64,000 bases of DNA, taken from Hsuehochloa calcarea. Its lineage: Eukaryota > Streptophyta > Magnoliopsida > Poales > Poaceae. The notes below the pieces were generated by a model that saw only the letters and a program-made list of their open reading frames with translations, was not told the DNA's origin and made no database searches. Of this stretch, positions 1 to 11,502 are shown piece by piece (position 1 is the stretch's first letter; each line of letters starts with the position of its first letter). Where the stretch lies: contig CM070602.1 of NCBI GenBank assembly GCA_036346395.1, positions 16,439,098-16,503,097 on the forward strand, read 5' to 3'. Made by a program: the position numbers and the translations under genes.

Positions 1-42
1 CACCCAGTTTTCTCTACACTGGTCGAAGGCAAGTAACATCAT

Positions 43-568
43 CTAGTCGAAGTCTCTCCTCTCTGCATGTGGTCCCGTCCACTAGAAGGAACTTCCTAGC
101 ATCGACTCGTTACTCACTTTTGTTGCCAATACAGAGAGCTCAGGTTCTATCTAGTCGAAATGTTCTCAAAGCCAACTCTTTTAACCTTAGTTTATTTTTT
201 CAGTAATTTTGAAAAATATTCTAAGTAGAGTGCACTTTCTTATGTTTATTCGACTACCTTTGGTGTACTCGATTCGTTTTAACTGGTCGAAGGAAGAGAC
301 ACACCTAGTCGAAGTCTTTCCTCTCTGCACGTGGTCCTGCCCACTAGAAGGAACTTCATAGCGTCGCTCAGTCTCCCACTTTTGCTACTGGAAAAGACTT
401 ATCAAGTCCACCAAAAAAGGGCGAACGAATTATCAAAGTCCTCTAAGACGTTTGCTTAACTCAAGTTGTTGTTTTTGGTTCGATTAAACCAGTCGGAGAT
501 GGTAACATCACCTAGTCGAAGCCTTTCCTCTCTGCACGTGGTCCTGCCCACTAGAAGGAACTTCCTAG
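43..568 (+). repeat. Three-copy dispersed block in Tat1 spacer
   Basis: A 57-58 bp block that begins CTAGTCGAAG, contains CTCTCTGCA and ACTAGAAGGAACTTC, and ends near TAG occurs at 43-99, 304-361 and 512-568. Spacings are 261 and 208 bp, so the blocks are conserved cores within a diverged tandem repeat. Each is followed by a TCG-rich stretch. No coding potential is seen in 1-900. Confidence 0.8.
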
Positions 569-714
569 AGTCGAGTCGTTTCTACTCTTTCGACCAGTGC
601 TTGACAACCATAACAAAAACTATAAGTTAAATAAACCTCTCTTTGTTTTCAGAAACCCCATTTCACACACTATTTACTTAGATTGTCCAAACAAACTAAG
701 CAAATAGTCGAGGG

Positions 715-926
715 CTAGGATAAAGTTATTAACTTGACTTCAATTCTTAGTCTTTCATTCGTTTATTATCTTTTGAGTTACTAATTACTCGACAAGATGA
801 TTTGCAGGAAACAAGATGGCCTAGGATAAAGTTATTAATTTAACTTCAGTCTTTTGGTTTTTCATTCGTTAGTTATCTTTCGGGTTGCTAACCACTCGAC
901 AAGATGATTTGCAGGAAACAAGATGG
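715..926 (+). repeat. Two-copy 106-bp tandem duplication
   Basis: Two units start CTAGGATAAAGTTATTAA at 715 and 821 and end GCAGGAAACAAGATGG at 819 and 926. The units differ by scattered substitutions. A short ORF opens in the second unit, but it has no counterpart in the first and is not considered real. Confidence 0.85.
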
Positions 927-1186
927 ATCATATATTTCTCGTCAACAGAAATTGTTTGCCTTACAAAGTAGTTACAAGATTACTCTGAAGGGGGAATGCC
1001 TAGCTGCATTTCCTCCGCTACCTTTTTGCCAACCGATTGCATTTCCTCAATCAATCGACTTGCCTCTGATTCAGGGCAGTCGAAGTCGGCTTCAATTGGT
1101 TGCACATTAAGGCAGGGGTCTCGAGCTTTAAGTTTCGCGGGCGTAATTTCATGCGCAGCTTCGATCGCCTCCTTATTGATTCACGA

Positions 1187-2529
1187 TTAGCCTTGAGTGG
1201 TCACCATTTCTTGTAAGTTTCCGACTTGTTCCCCAATGGTACTTATGTGAGCAACTACACTATCTTCTCGAGGAGTTTTTCCCTCAGAATGTAGCTCACC
1301 AAGTACATTGTTCAGGAGTGTGATGTTGCTTTGAAGACTAGTCTTCATTGATTCCATCTCCTGTTGGGTACGAGTCGAAGCCTCGCGAAGTTTCTTGTTT
1401 TCGACCACTTGTTCTGAAAAGAATATAACCGGTCAAACAAAAATAAACTTCTAGAGGAAGATAACACAAAGATAATTGTAGGTAAAAGCATTTCTTACCT
1501 ACTAGTTGAGAATCCAATTTCTTGACCTCTTCTTCATGGGAAGCAATGGTTTCAGCATGCTTTTTCTCCCATGCTCTGATGTCCTCTTCATTCATCTTAG
1601 CAATGCGGACGGACTCAGCAATTCCTGAACAAGAAATTAGCATTAGAAAAGGAAAAATACTCGAAAAAGACAACAGGTAAAGAATTGCTTACCTGTTACT
1701 TGAGTTCTCAGACCCTCGAGTTCTTGATCCTTGTTCTTGGTAATGCGAGAAAACTCCTGAATAACCAAAGCTTTTTCTTCAACTTCGGTCCGGAGCTTCC
1801 GCATCTCATCTTCTTTTTCTGGAAAAGAAATGAGAGTTGGGTAAAGGTTAAAGATAAAAGCAGTCTTAAGTTCAGCACTTACTGTTTATTTTTTCCTGCA
1901 ATTTTCTAGATGCAGAGATGGCTTCTCGTAGTCTATCCGAGAGGACTAATACTTCGTCCCTTAGCTTTCTCGACTCCTCTTTTTCATAATCGAGTGAGTC
2001 AGCTAAGGTCTTCGTGTCGCTTTTTAGCCTACAGAGGACAAAAATGAAGATAAACATCGGTAGATTGGTTGCAAGTCCTTCTACGACCACCGACCTAGTC
2101 GTAAGTTTTTCTACGACTATGTCATGGTCGTAAGTTTTTCTACGACCACTTACTGGTCGTAAGTAGCCGTAAGCTCTTTGCGACCAATACTTTGTCATGA
2201 GTTTTTCCATGACAACTCTCGTAAACACTATACGAATAGTCAAGTCGAAAACGACTATGAGCAACAGTGACTTACCATCTCTCTGCCATATGCAGAGTTC
2301 TTCCTTCTCTTGTCGTAGCTCTAAAAGTTGTCGATGATACTCACCGACAACGGCAATTTGCTCCAGAGCTTTCTGCAAGAAGAAGAAGATGAAGAAGAAA
2401 GGAAAGCCACTTATATAAGTATTCTGCAAAAATACTCACATTCATGGTCGACCTAGCGAAGGTCGAGTACACCAGCTCCGGGTTCTGCAGCTTGTCTATC
2501 CTCGCGACTTTATCCCACCACACCTCCTC
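1187..2529 (-). pseudogene. Antisense ORF of Tat1, 3' half: coiled-coil tail in six exons, truncated by Tekay insertion
   Basis: Reading the minus strand, six exons join with GT/AG borders: 2529-2440, 2372-2276, 2028-1883, 1818-1693, 1624-1499 and 1413-1187, ending at a stop. Two internal exons are exactly 126 bp. The product is highly charged and heptad-like, for example EKEESRKLRDEVLVLSDRL, EEEVKKLDSQLVG and KALVIQEFSRITKNKDQELE, which suggests a long coiled coil. No enzyme motif is visible. The N-terminal half is at 15240-16941, on the other side of the Tekay element. Such proteins (head assigned to 'putative gypsy type transposon', Transposase_28) are common antisense products of grass Tat elements; their role is unknown. 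Calling the copy a pseudogene rests on the insertion, since the exons here are open. Confidence 0.72.
2085..2240. repeat. GTCGTA/TACGAC hairpin cluster in an intron of the antisense ORF
   Basis: Between the exons at 1883-2028 and 2276-2372 the sequence repeats GTCGTAAGTTTTTCTACGAC-like units about five times. Each is a 6-8 bp inverted repeat with an 8-bp loop. The same unit recurs at 15865-15977, 17280-17940 and 18132-18300. Confidence 0.85.
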
Positions 2530-2609
2530 AAGTTAAAAGCCGAGTTCCCTAGCCTTTTCTCTAGCTAGCCGGAATCTCGGGGACGAGATTCGTTTAAGGG
2601 GGGGAGGTT
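2530..2609 (+). other. Stray internal 3' end of the Tekay element in front of its first LTR
   Basis: The 80 bp before the 5' LTR (AGTTAAAAGCCGAG ... GAGATTCG ... GGGGGGGAGG) match 11430-11502, the end of the coding region plus the polypurine tract in front of the 3' LTR. A normal insertion would show host sequence here. It implies an LTR-internal-LTR-internal-LTR chain that lost its left part, or an integration or recombination event between elements. Confidence 0.85.
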
Positions 2610-5600
2610 TGTAACATCCCAAAATTCAGAGCTTTAAAAATCTTTTAAATATTGATAGCAAGAGAATTTACCTTTTGGATTATTTGAATATTAATTTAAA
2701 AAGCTTAAATTGGACTTTAAGGACAAATTGATTTAATGTGCTTAATCCCAACATCAACAATTGTCAAAACTATTTTATTTAGATTCTATATGCTTGGATA
2801 TATTTTATAGAATTTTCTGGAATTTTTCCCAAGCCATTTGCTATTTTCTAATTGCTATTTGCATTTTCTGGATTTACTTAAAAGAAAAATCAAAAGAAAA
2901 TCCTTGAACGATCTTGGGCGAAGCCCAAGACTATTCCATCGCCTCGGCCCGACTTCCTCGCTCGGCTTGCTGCCGCCGTCGGATCGTGGCGACGCTTGGA
3001 TCTCGGCCAGCGCTTCTCGCCTTCTCTCTCTGACGCGTGGGCCCGCCGAGGTCGTCGTCTCCGACACGGTCTTCTTCCTCCCGCTTTCTCGTCTGTCCGC
3101 CATTTTTCGCCCGAAGGAGCTCGTCCGAAAAGCAGCGCAGCGCCGCTGATTTCTCGCGCCAACCCCACCAATCAGAGCCCGGCTATTCCAGTATCCATCC
3201 CCAACCGAATTAACCTTCAAATCTCGCTCTATCTCCTAAAACCGGAAGATCCCAAGCGTGGCCGAGACGGACTCAATTGGGGTTTCCATCTCGATCGCTC
3301 CCGAGCCCTATAAATACACCCTAGGGTTCCCCTCGTCCTCGCATCCCATAGCAACGCCGTCGATCTCTCGCTCGAGCCCCACATTAGCCCAAAATCCAAA
3401 CTTTCGCCGCCTCGGGTTTTCGCCGTTTGCACCGCCGCCGTCGCCCGAATCGGTAGTGTCGTCCGCCTCCTCGGGCTCGGTGTCGCTCGAGCCACCTCGG
3501 TAGCGCTTTCGTCGCCAGAGTCCCATCGCCGCCGTCCGACAATAGCCGTGACTTCGCCTCCGTTTCTTCTCCACCGCCGCCGTCGCCGCCGTCACTTCAC
3601 ATTCTTTGGTGAGGTCGGCACTAGGTGCGCAATAAGCGCAAGGAATGCTCTGGTACCCTTGGTCGCCGGCGACTTCGCCGCCGATCGATCGCGGTGATAC
3701 CCTTGGTCCCAGCAGCGCCGCCGTCGGCCATGACTCGTCGGCGCATTGTCGACCTCTCGTGCCGCTCTGTCGCCTACGTGTGCAACGCGTGGCGCCAGAT
3801 CAGCACCAGCGCGTGCCTGCGTGGTCCAGCTCACCGCGCCAGCTTTGCCTCGGCTCGGTGAACCCAGTCCACCGTGGTCGAGCCACCGACGGGTGGGGCC
3901 CACTGTCGATCGGTTTTTAATTAATTTCTTTTTCCTACTAACGCAAGCATTGCGCATTAATTCGATTTTCCTTTATAAAATTAATTCGGAAATTCGAGAA
4001 AATCCAATTTAGGGTTTAATTGATTTTTCCAATCTTCCAAAGCCCATATCTTTTGCATCCGAAGTCCAATTAAGCCCATTCAAATTTGTAAATTCATATA
4101 AAATTAAGATCTATTTAATGGTGAATTTTATTTGATTTTTGGAGTTTGTTTTGCCTCTGTTATTTATTTGTTTTGTTTCTTTTGTCTCGTTTTGCAGTAG
4201 GCGTCGATACTTGAGGAATTTTGCGTAAGAAGGAGCACCTCAAGACCAAGACCAATATCTAGATCTATTCCAAGGCAAGTTATACCTTTGATCATTTTGA
4301 ACCCGATTTTCAAAATACTTTATTTCAATGTATTGCATTCTATTTCAAGTATTTATTTAAATGCTTTTGGGTGTAGTTATTAATCCAAATTGTTATGCCA
4401 CCTTGTCTATTGTATGCCATGATCTTTTGTCACCCTAGGTTGATTAATTATTAGTTGGTATTATTGTAGCACCAACGTGGGTTGGTTAGATCTGATTAGG
4501 CCTTAGCCATGCCACGAGTCATCATTTCATGTGAGAGTTGCAATTATAAACTTAACTAAGTGATTATGGAACCGTGTGATGAATCTGTGTGTCTTGTGTC
4601 TTTGTTACTCGTTGATGGCATGTGTTGCACTTAATCAACGAGGTGGGAAAAGATTTAGACTGAGGCAAGTGGTGGATTCTGTGTGAATGGTGGATCTGTG
4701 TGATTTAAACTTTGTGATTTGGGAAAAGCGGAAGTCTTGCCTTAGTCAATTAAGGACTTAACTTTGTGCGCCATTGAACTGGGCCTTCTTCATGCGACCA
4801 CATGCCTAGTATGGGTGGGCCCGACTTAGTAAGTTATGGAGTCTTGACATTGACAACTCGGGTTGTATTTAAGCTATGTGATGGGTCGGAGGTGTGATAT
4901 GTCACATCGCGGGACGATTATTGCATCCTGTCCAATGGTGTGTGTCGTTCCAAGGGCTGTGTGTACAAATTGAACGGCAGTAAAGCACACCAGGAGTGTC
5001 ATTGTTTGAGATGAAGTCTCTGAAAGGTTTTGTTGTGATCAACTCTGATCCGGTTGGTTTCATCGTGTGGGTAAAGTGTACAACCTCTGCAGAGTGTTTA
5101 AACCAATCTATTCAATAGCGCGTCCTCGGTTATGGACATGCTCGGAATTTCACACGAGGGTAGATTTTCATAAAACAATTGGGAAGGGTCAGCTGTGTGA
5201 GATAACTTGTTCAGCTGTGTGAAAGAACTTGATTAGACTGTGTGTCCTTTGTGAAATCAATTGTTAACTCATTATTGTCTATTTATTTTGAATTATGCTT
5301 TCAATCTATTATTTGTATTCAATTGCAAATGTTGCATTTCTGCAAAATAACCACAGAAGCCATTTCTTTGGAATAAGCCATCATGTATAAATGCATTCTG
5401 TGGTATGACTTGCGAGTACGGTGTGTACTCACTCTTGCTAAACAAATCAATGTATGGAGGAGTCGTCTTTGCTTTTGAAGAAGAGTTCTCTGAAGGTTGA
5501 GCGTTAGGGTCTTGATCGATCGGTTGCTGTGGTAAATTGATGGGAGCCTACCGGAGTTTATTTCGTTTCCGCTGCAGTTATTTCTTTATTGTCAGCCTTG

Positions 5601-5790
5601 CATGGCTTAATAAATGTAAAACTCGACCATAAGGTCCCAACAGTTATTTGTTATTTAAATGTACTCGTTTATTCTTATATTCGTGTATGGATGTGATATT
5701 TCATCAATGTTGATATTGTGTGCACTAGCGTGATCCTGGACTAGTGCAGAATACACAGAGGGTCCAGATTTGCATATTTGGGTCCCGACA
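2610..5790 (+). repeat. Tekay-like element, 5' LTR (3181 bp)
   Basis: Starts TGTAACATCCC and ends GGGTCCCGACA, directly followed by the PBS. It carries a GC-rich block (about 2930-3850) with a TATA box at 3309-3316, then an AT-rich 3' half. It aligns end to end with 11503-14657. Differences are dominated by small indels at CAG/CTG. ORFs in the GC-rich block occur on both strands and are not conserved between the two LTRs, so they are not called. Confidence 0.93.
3309..3316 (+). promoter_or_regulatory. TATA box in Tekay 5' LTR
   Basis: TATAAATA, followed by ACACCCTAGGGTTCCCCTC, sits about 700 bp into the LTR. The identical motif is at 12196-12203 in the 3' LTR. Likely transcription start is about 30 bp downstream (inferred). 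Confidence 0.6.
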
Positions 5791-5794
5791 GAGG

Positions 5795-5807
5795 TGGTAT
5801 CAGAGCC
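5795..5807 (+). other. Primer binding site, initiator Met tRNA
   Basis: TGGTATCAGAGCC begins four bases after the LTR end. This is the usual plant retrotransposon complement to the 3' end of initiator methionine tRNA. Confidence 0.93.
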
Positions 5808-7007
5808 ATCCTGACTGTAGGTCTTGACCCTAGTTAGATTGGCCGTTCTTAGTGAGTCCAAACTATTTTCTAAAGCAAAATTAACTTGCAAGATTAATTG
5901 AACTCCTTAACTCATCTCATGTCTCTCTTGACTCAACTATTGCTGAAATTCTTTCTCTCTCCCCGCTGTTTTAAAGTTGTTTTCATATCCTTGTCCATCT
6001 TGACAGATGCCTCGTCTTCAAAGTTATGGAGAGCGCAAGGGAGTACTTGCCGCCGAGCTTTGGAAGTTGCTACAAGTACTTGGAGGGTTCGATCGTCCAT
6101 TGTACCGTGGCGGTGCTTGGATTGTGAGCAGCCGAGATCGTGGAGTAATCGCCATTTGACCGCCTCGCCAGCGTAACACCAAGGCGAGTAAACCATTGAA
6201 CATCTCGGCTCGAAGGAGTATTTGGATTGAAGCAATCCAGAGTCTTCACGCCTTGCCATCCCGAGGATCTGCAACATCTACTCGAGAGCTTCGTGACACG
6301 CTTTTCGTTATCATCCCGCACATCCGACGTGGATCTTGCTTTGCACGCTTTCCGTCTACGGAAGGAGAAGACAACGCCACCGTCGTGCATCTCGCCCGAT
6401 TCGCATTGCTCGGGAGGAATCGTTGGAGTTAGCCGCTCAGAGTGGAGTGTACCTATGAGACTCTTCGAGAGTGAGAAAGGATCGCCATATTAGAAGAAAC
6501 TCTTTATGGGCGACACGATCACGAAGAAGATGCAAGAGGAAGACCTGAAGAAGGCGATGGACCTACCGAACGAGAAGAGCCAGCAGAGGCGTGAGCGGAG
6601 GAACCAAAGAAGACTGCACGGGGACACTGCTCCTATTGCACCACCGGGACATCGGGATCGGTTCATGAGGATGCCACTCACTTTCGTGTCTACAAGAAAG
6701 TGGAGCACCGTCAAGGTGCGGAGGCTATTTGATTGAGTAGTCTGCTCGCGTTGTTTGAGCTTAGCCGCTTTATGTCTTGAGTCGCCCTTTAGGCGGTAGT
6801 TTGGTGTGCTTAAGTTCGTCCTTATTTTTGTGTGCAAGTATGAGCTGCAAAGGCCCTTAGGCATTTGTTGCAAGCCATACTATTATCTTAATCAATATAA
6901 GAGTTTCAGTTGAGTTTCCCTAAAATATGTTGTTGGGTTTACCTCCCTGATTAGTTCTACACCTTATCTCGTGCTTGCTACCTTATCTAACCCTTGGAGA
7001 TTCACGG
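5808..7007 (+). other. Untranslated leader of the Tekay element
   Basis: This is 1.2 kb between the PBS and the gag start. Several short overlapping ORFs (up to 127 codons) are present on both strands, none with a recognisable domain. The stretch at about 6500-6740 is charged (KKMQEEDLKKAMDL) and may be decayed coding sequence, but I cannot assign it. Confidence 0.55.
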
Positions 7008-7832
7008 ATGGTTCAGACTCGTCAAGCTGCTGCAAGTGGTTCTGATACTCCGGTATCAGAAGGACGGGAGCAAATCCCCGGAGAAGCAATTCCACCACAA
7101 GCACCTTCAGTCGATCTACAGAATTTTGGGGCATTCATGACAGCTCAAACCCAGCTGATGTACACCATGATGAATCAGATGCAGGCTATGAATAATCAGA
7201 ACAACAACCATGAGCATCACAATGGAGCCCCAGTTGCTCATGGTCACAATGGATCATCCAAGTTGGCGGAGTTTATGAGGACCCGTCCACCAACCTTTTC
7301 TGGACATGTCTCACCAGTAGAAGCTGATGATTGGCTTCGTGTCATTGAGAGAAAACTGCTGATCACTCAATGCAGCGATCATGAAAAAGTTCTGTACGCC
7401 TCTCACCAGATGGAAGGCATTGCTGCCGAATGGTGGGAAAACTTCTGTGCAGCGCATGGAACGCCGCAAGATATTACTTGGGAAGAGTTCACAACTGCTT
7501 TTCGCCAGTATCATGTACCAGAAGGGATCATGGATCTAAAGAAGGATGAATTCCGTGCTCTCAAGCAAGGAGGAATGTCAGTGACTGATTACCTCAACAA
7601 GTTCTCACAACTTGCTCGATATGCTGCAGAAGATGTCGCCACTGACAAGGCTCGTCAGAGTCGTTTTCTGAAAGGATTGAACACCGGACTTCAAGTCAAC
7701 TTGATTGCCCACACCTTTCCTGATTTTCAAGAGTTGATCAACAAGGCTTTGATTCTAGAGGATAAGCGCAAGGAATTGGAAGATCATCGTAGCGCGAATG
7801 GCTCAAAGAAGGAAGTCACCAACCCCAGCTGA
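7008..7832 (+). CDS. gag: Gag capsid protein of the Tekay-like element
   Basis: This encodes the structural protein that packages element RNA into cytoplasmic particles. The chosen start gives MVQTRQAAASGSD; an in-frame ATG 11 codons upstream at 6975 is possible but has less typical residues. Residues about 15-80 are low-complexity and Q/N/H-rich (TQLMYTMMNQMQAMNNQNNN). Residues about 85-250 match the Retrotrans_gag fold, with FMRTRPPTFSGHVSPVEADDW, AAEWWENF, WEEFTTAFRQYHVP and the SVTDYLNKFSQLARYA helix. The frame stops at 7832 just before the nucleocapsid knuckle, which continues in another frame. The family normally reads through into a CCHC knuckle and protease, so this stop is a break. 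It is the longest intact frame of the element. Confidence 0.87.
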   Translation: MVQTRQAAASGSDTPVSEGREQIPGEAIPPQAPSVDLQNFGAFMTAQTQLMYTMMNQMQAMNNQNNNHEHHNGAPVAHGHNGSSKLAEFMRTRPPTFSGHVSPVEADDWLRVIERKLLITQCSDHEKVLYASHQMEGIAAEWWENFCAAHGTPQDITWEEFTTAFRQYHVPEGIMDLKKDEFRALKQGGMSVTDYLNKFSQLARYAAEDVATDKARQSRFLKGLNTGLQVNLIAHTFPDFQELINKALILEDKRKELEDHRSANGSKKEVTNPS

Positions 7833-8640
7833 GGGCAAGAATGATTCCACCGCAGTTTAGCCGTTTTCCACCACGCACTCGCGGACCACCCGCACCAACT
7901 TCAAGACTCGCCCGATTGCTCGTAACTTTCGCAACCCTGCACCAGTCAACTCCAATCCAGTAAGCAACCCACAGAATACAACCAGAGTTTGCTTTACCTG
8001 TCGTCAGCCAGGGCATTTCGCCAACCGATGTCCGCAGAATGGGACTATCACTCCAGTACGCTTCAACCTTGGGAACACACCAGCCAAGACACGAGTACAA
8101 GGCAACCATCAAGGAACTTCTCAAGCTACCGGTCAATCCGGAGGAGCACCGCCATCAATGGTCGAGGCCGTGTCAACCACGTCACTCTAGAAGGAGCCCA
8201 AGAAGCACCCGACGTTGTAATGGGTAAGTTCCTAGTAAATTCGAGACTGCATCGCCTGCTTGATTACGAGCTTCGCATTCGTTTGTTTCTGGAATTTTTG
8301 CAACTAAGAACAAATTGGAAGTTATGCATCTTAAGCATATTCTGTTAGTCCAGTCGCCTGGAGCAGAGCTAAGTTCTAAAGTTGGATGTTTAGGAGCTAG
8401 GCTACTCATAGCTGGAGTTGAGTTTCTAGCCAACCTAATAGTTCTAGACACTCAGACCATAGATGTCATCCTTGGTATGGATTGGTTATCCAAACATAAA
8501 GCAGTGCTAGATTGTGGCCGAAGAGCCGTAACAATAGAGGATACCACAGGAAAGAAAGTTGAATTTCTAGCCACCTCAGTGCGTGATGGACATTTGGTAG
8601 TCAACGATCGAAGACGGTTTCTTTGGAAGACGTACACGTA
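7833..8640 (+). pseudogene. Tekay nucleocapsid knuckle and aspartic protease remnants
   Basis: A CCHC knuckle, CFTCRQPGHFANRCP, is legible at about 7990-8035. The protease follows in pieces. The segment that should encode the catalytic DSGA motif (about 8250-8290) has lost bases and does not read. Downstream, 8315-8641 gives a good protease C-terminal half, with VDFLANLIVLDTQ-like strands and DVILGMDWL, the usual Gypsy protease end. The frame changes at least twice between 7833 and 8315. The product cannot be functional as written. Confidence 0.78.
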
Positions 8641-9345
8641 GTCGAGATTACCGGATGTATTTCGGAAGAATTACCAGAATGCCACCGACCGTGACATTGA
8701 GTTTGTCATCGATCTAGTGCCGTGAACAAAGACCAATTTCAAGAGACCCTATCGGATGCGGTCGATGAACTTGTGGAAATGAAGAAGCGGATAGAAGAAC
8801 TACTAGAGAAAGGTTTTGTAAGACCTAGTTAAATCGCCATGGGAGCACCGCTTTGTTCGTCAAGAAGAAAGATGGAAGTATGAGAATGTGTATCGATTAT
8901 CGTTCTCTCAACGAAGTCACCATCAAGAATAAGTACCCATTACCCGTAATAGATGATTTGTTCGACCGGATGAAAGGAGCCGAGTATTCTCCAAGATCGA
9001 TCTACGATCGAGGTTACCATCGCTTGAAGATTTATCCTAAGGATGTACCAAAGACCGCTTTCTCAACCGGTATGGACATTATGAGTTTTAGTCATGTCTT
9101 TTGGATTGACTAATGCCCCGCCTATTTCATGAACATGATGAACAAAGTATTCATGGAATATTTGGATAAGTTCGTGGTAGTATTCATTGATGATATTTTG
9201 GTATACTCAAAGTCGGAAGAAGAACATCTGAGAACATTTGAGATTAATCCTAGAAAGCTCGAGAGCATCACCGTATGCCAAGTTTAGCAAGTGTGACTTT
9301 TGGAAGAAGAAAGTTGATTTTCTCGGTCATGTAATGACAAGAAGG
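8641..9345 (+). pseudogene. Tekay reverse transcriptase, frameshifted
   Basis: This is the RNA-dependent DNA polymerase domain. FVKKKDGSMRMCIDYRSLNEVTIKNKYPLPVIDDLFDRM (8853 onward) contains the conserved RT motifs, and KTAFSTGMD is legible. The active-site motif reads VFIDDILVYSK near 9180 in a different frame, so both aspartates are preserved although the frame is not. The region 8641-8852, normally linking protease to RT, is heavily broken. Several lesions coincide with sites where the conserved protein calls for CAG or CTG codons, such as 8941-9010. Confidence 0.85.
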
Positions 9346-9352
9346 AGTAGCA

Positions 9353-10157
9353 TTGACCGGGAAGGTTAAAGTCAGTAATGAATTGGGAGCAACCCAGACG
9401 GTTACTCAAATTCGTAGTTTCTTGGGAATGGCGGGATACTATCGTCGTTTCATTGAAGGGTTCTCAACGATTGCTAAACCTCTTACGCAATTGTTGAAGA
9501 AAGAGAAGAAGTTTATTTGGACCCCACTTGTGAAGAAAGTTTTCAAGAATTGAAGAAACGTTTGACTTCACCCGATGCTAGTTTTGCTGGATATTAGTAA
9601 GGATTTTGATATCTCTTGTGATGCTTGGCGTCAAGGATTAGGATGTGTCCTTATGCAAGAAGGAAGAGTCATCGCTTATGCGTCAAGGCAATTAAGGCCT
9701 CATGAAGAGAACTATCCTACCCATGATTTGGAATTAGTCGCCGTAGTGCATGCTTTGAAGATTTGGCGTCATTATCTCATCGAGAATCATTGTGAAGTCT
9801 ACAGATCATAAGAGCACAAGTACATATTCACTCGATCGATTTGAACATGAGACAGAGAAGATGGTGGAATTAATAAAGGATTATAATCTTGGAATCCATT
9901 ACCATCCCGGTAAGGCCAATGTAGTTGCAGATGCACCGAGTCGTAAGAGCTACTTGCAATGCTCGGAAGCAAAAGAGTTGTGTTGTAACTTGGGAGGAAT
10001 TCCGAAGCTACGACTAGAAGTTGTTCCGAAGGATTTGTGGCCATTTGGAAGTGCAATCTACTCGGAGAAACAGATTCGTGAAGCCCAACCCAAGGATTAC
10101 GAGTTTCTTGATCTCAAGAAGAAGATGTCGAAGGAAAATTTAAAGACTTCACCATAG
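9353..10157 (+). pseudogene. Tekay RNase H domain, frameshifted
   Basis: IRSFLGMAGYYRRFIEGFS (9405-9460) is the RT thumb/connection. PMLVLLDISKDFDISCDAWRQGLGCVLMQEGRVIAYASRQLRPHEENYPTHDLELVAVVHALKIWRHYL (about 9570-9790) is the RNase H domain, with the catalytic D of SCDA and the E of DLEL visible. The next segment (9792-10157) reads FEHETEKMVELIKDYNLGIHYHPGKANVVADAPSRK, in which the normal VADALSRK motif is altered. There are three frame changes across the domain. Confidence 0.85.
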
Positions 10158-10159
10158 AT

Positions 10160-10760
10160 GATCGTGGATATCTTGTGGATCAATGGGCGTATCGTGTACG
10201 GATATGGATGGATTAAGACAGCTGATTCTGAAGGAAGCCCATGACTCAAAGTATTCAATTCACCCTGGAAGCACTAAGATGTATCAGGATGTTAAGAATA
10301 AGTTTTGGTGGCCAAACTTAAAGCGAGACGTCGCAGAGTTCGTTGCCTTATGTGACGTGTGTCAGAAAGTAAAGGCCGAACATCAGAGACCAGCAGGATT
10401 GCTACAACCGCTGAAGATACCAGAATGGAAGTGGGAAGAGATCGGTATGGATTTTATTACCGGTCTACCCAAGACTCAATCAGGTTATGATTCGATTTGG
10501 GTAATAGTGGATCGTTTGACTAAGGTTGCCCATTTCTTGCCACCAAAACCACTTACTCAGAGACCGCTTGGCGAGTTGTATATGTCAAAATCGTCGACCG
10601 CATGGTGTGCCTAAGAAGATAGTGTCAGATCGAGGATCTCAATTCACCTCTCGTTTTTGGCAGAGTCTACATGAAGCCCTGGGAACTCACCTAAATTTCA
10701 AGATCGCTTATCATCCACGCATGATGGACCGATGAAAGAGTCAACCAGATATTAGAAGAT
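10160..10760 (+). pseudogene. Tekay integrase core, broken before the catalytic glutamate
   Basis: The zinc-binding HHCC motif is present (HDSKYSIHPG ... CDVCQKVK, about 10235-10370). The first catalytic D lies in GMDFITGLP and the second in IVSDRGSQFTS (about 10620-10650). The third catalytic residue should follow in a HPQTDGQTERVNQ-like motif; here, at 10710-10760, the DNA is short by several bases and reads out of frame. Each gap is at a place where CAG or CTG is expected. The enzyme inserts element cDNA into chromatin in intact relatives. Confidence 0.85.
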
Positions 10761-11430
10761 ATGTTAAGAGCACCGTGCCTTAGCTAATGCTACCGCTTGG
10801 GATAAAAGTTTGCCGTATGCGAATTCTCGTACAACAACGCTTATCAAGCCGCTTGCGATGTCACCATTTGAAGCTTTGTATGGTCGTACTGCGAGAACTC
10901 CGTTGAATTGGTCGAGAGATAGGTGAACGTGTAGTGTTCGGGCCGATATTATTCAGAAGTCAAGAACAAGTTGCTATGATCGAGAGAAAGACTAAAGATA
11001 GCCCACCGAGCAAAAGAGTTATGCCGATAATCGTCGTCGTGACCTCGACTTTGAACCGAGGATTTTGTGTATCTTCGAGTTACTCCGCTCGGAGGTGTTA
11101 AGAGATTCCACACCAAAGGGAAGCTTGCTCCAAGGTATGTGGGTCCATTCAAGGTTTTGGAACGCCGTGGAGAAGTTGCGTACAGCTTGGAGTTACCGCG
11201 ATCGTTAGCGAGTGCATGATGTCTTTCATGTCTCTCACCAAGAAGTGTCTTCGTGTGCGAGAAGCGCACCCGTTGGAGTCAATTGAATCAAGGAAGATCT
11301 CACATACAAAGAGCGACTGTCAAGATTTTGGATGTCGCAGAGCGCCGCACTGAAGCAAGACCGTTCGTTTACGCAAAGTCCAAAGGAGTAACCACTGTAA
11401 GGAGAAGCAACGTGGGAGCGTGAAGAAGAG
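10761..11430 (+). pseudogene. Tekay integrase C-terminus and chromodomain-like tail
   Basis: Legible pieces are FHTKGKLAPRYVGPFKVLERRGEVAYSLELP (about 11105-11200), VKILDVAERRTEARPFVYAKSKGV (about 11318-11395) and TWEREEELKAE-like codons at 11410-11440. The VAERRT..(T)WE pattern resembles the chromodomain tail of Tekay/Del chromoviruses, which in relatives directs insertion to heterochromatin. The domain is too broken to judge its aromatic cage residues. Confidence 0.7.
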
Positions 11431-11490
11431 TTAAAAGCCGAGTTCCTAGCCTTTTCTCTAGCTAGCCTAATCTCGGGACGAGATTCGCTT

Positions 11491-11502
11491 AAGGGGGAGG
11501 TT
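11491..11502 (+). other. Polypurine tract of the Tekay element
   Basis: AAGGGGGAGGTT lies directly in front of the 3' LTR. This is the plus-strand primer site. A diverged copy also precedes the first LTR at about 2596-2609. Confidence 0.85.

Noticed and set aside
6506..6736. Charged 76-codon frame in the Tekay leader
   Set aside because: It is in the untranslated leader with no family match I recognise; the position and length suggest chance or decayed sequence.
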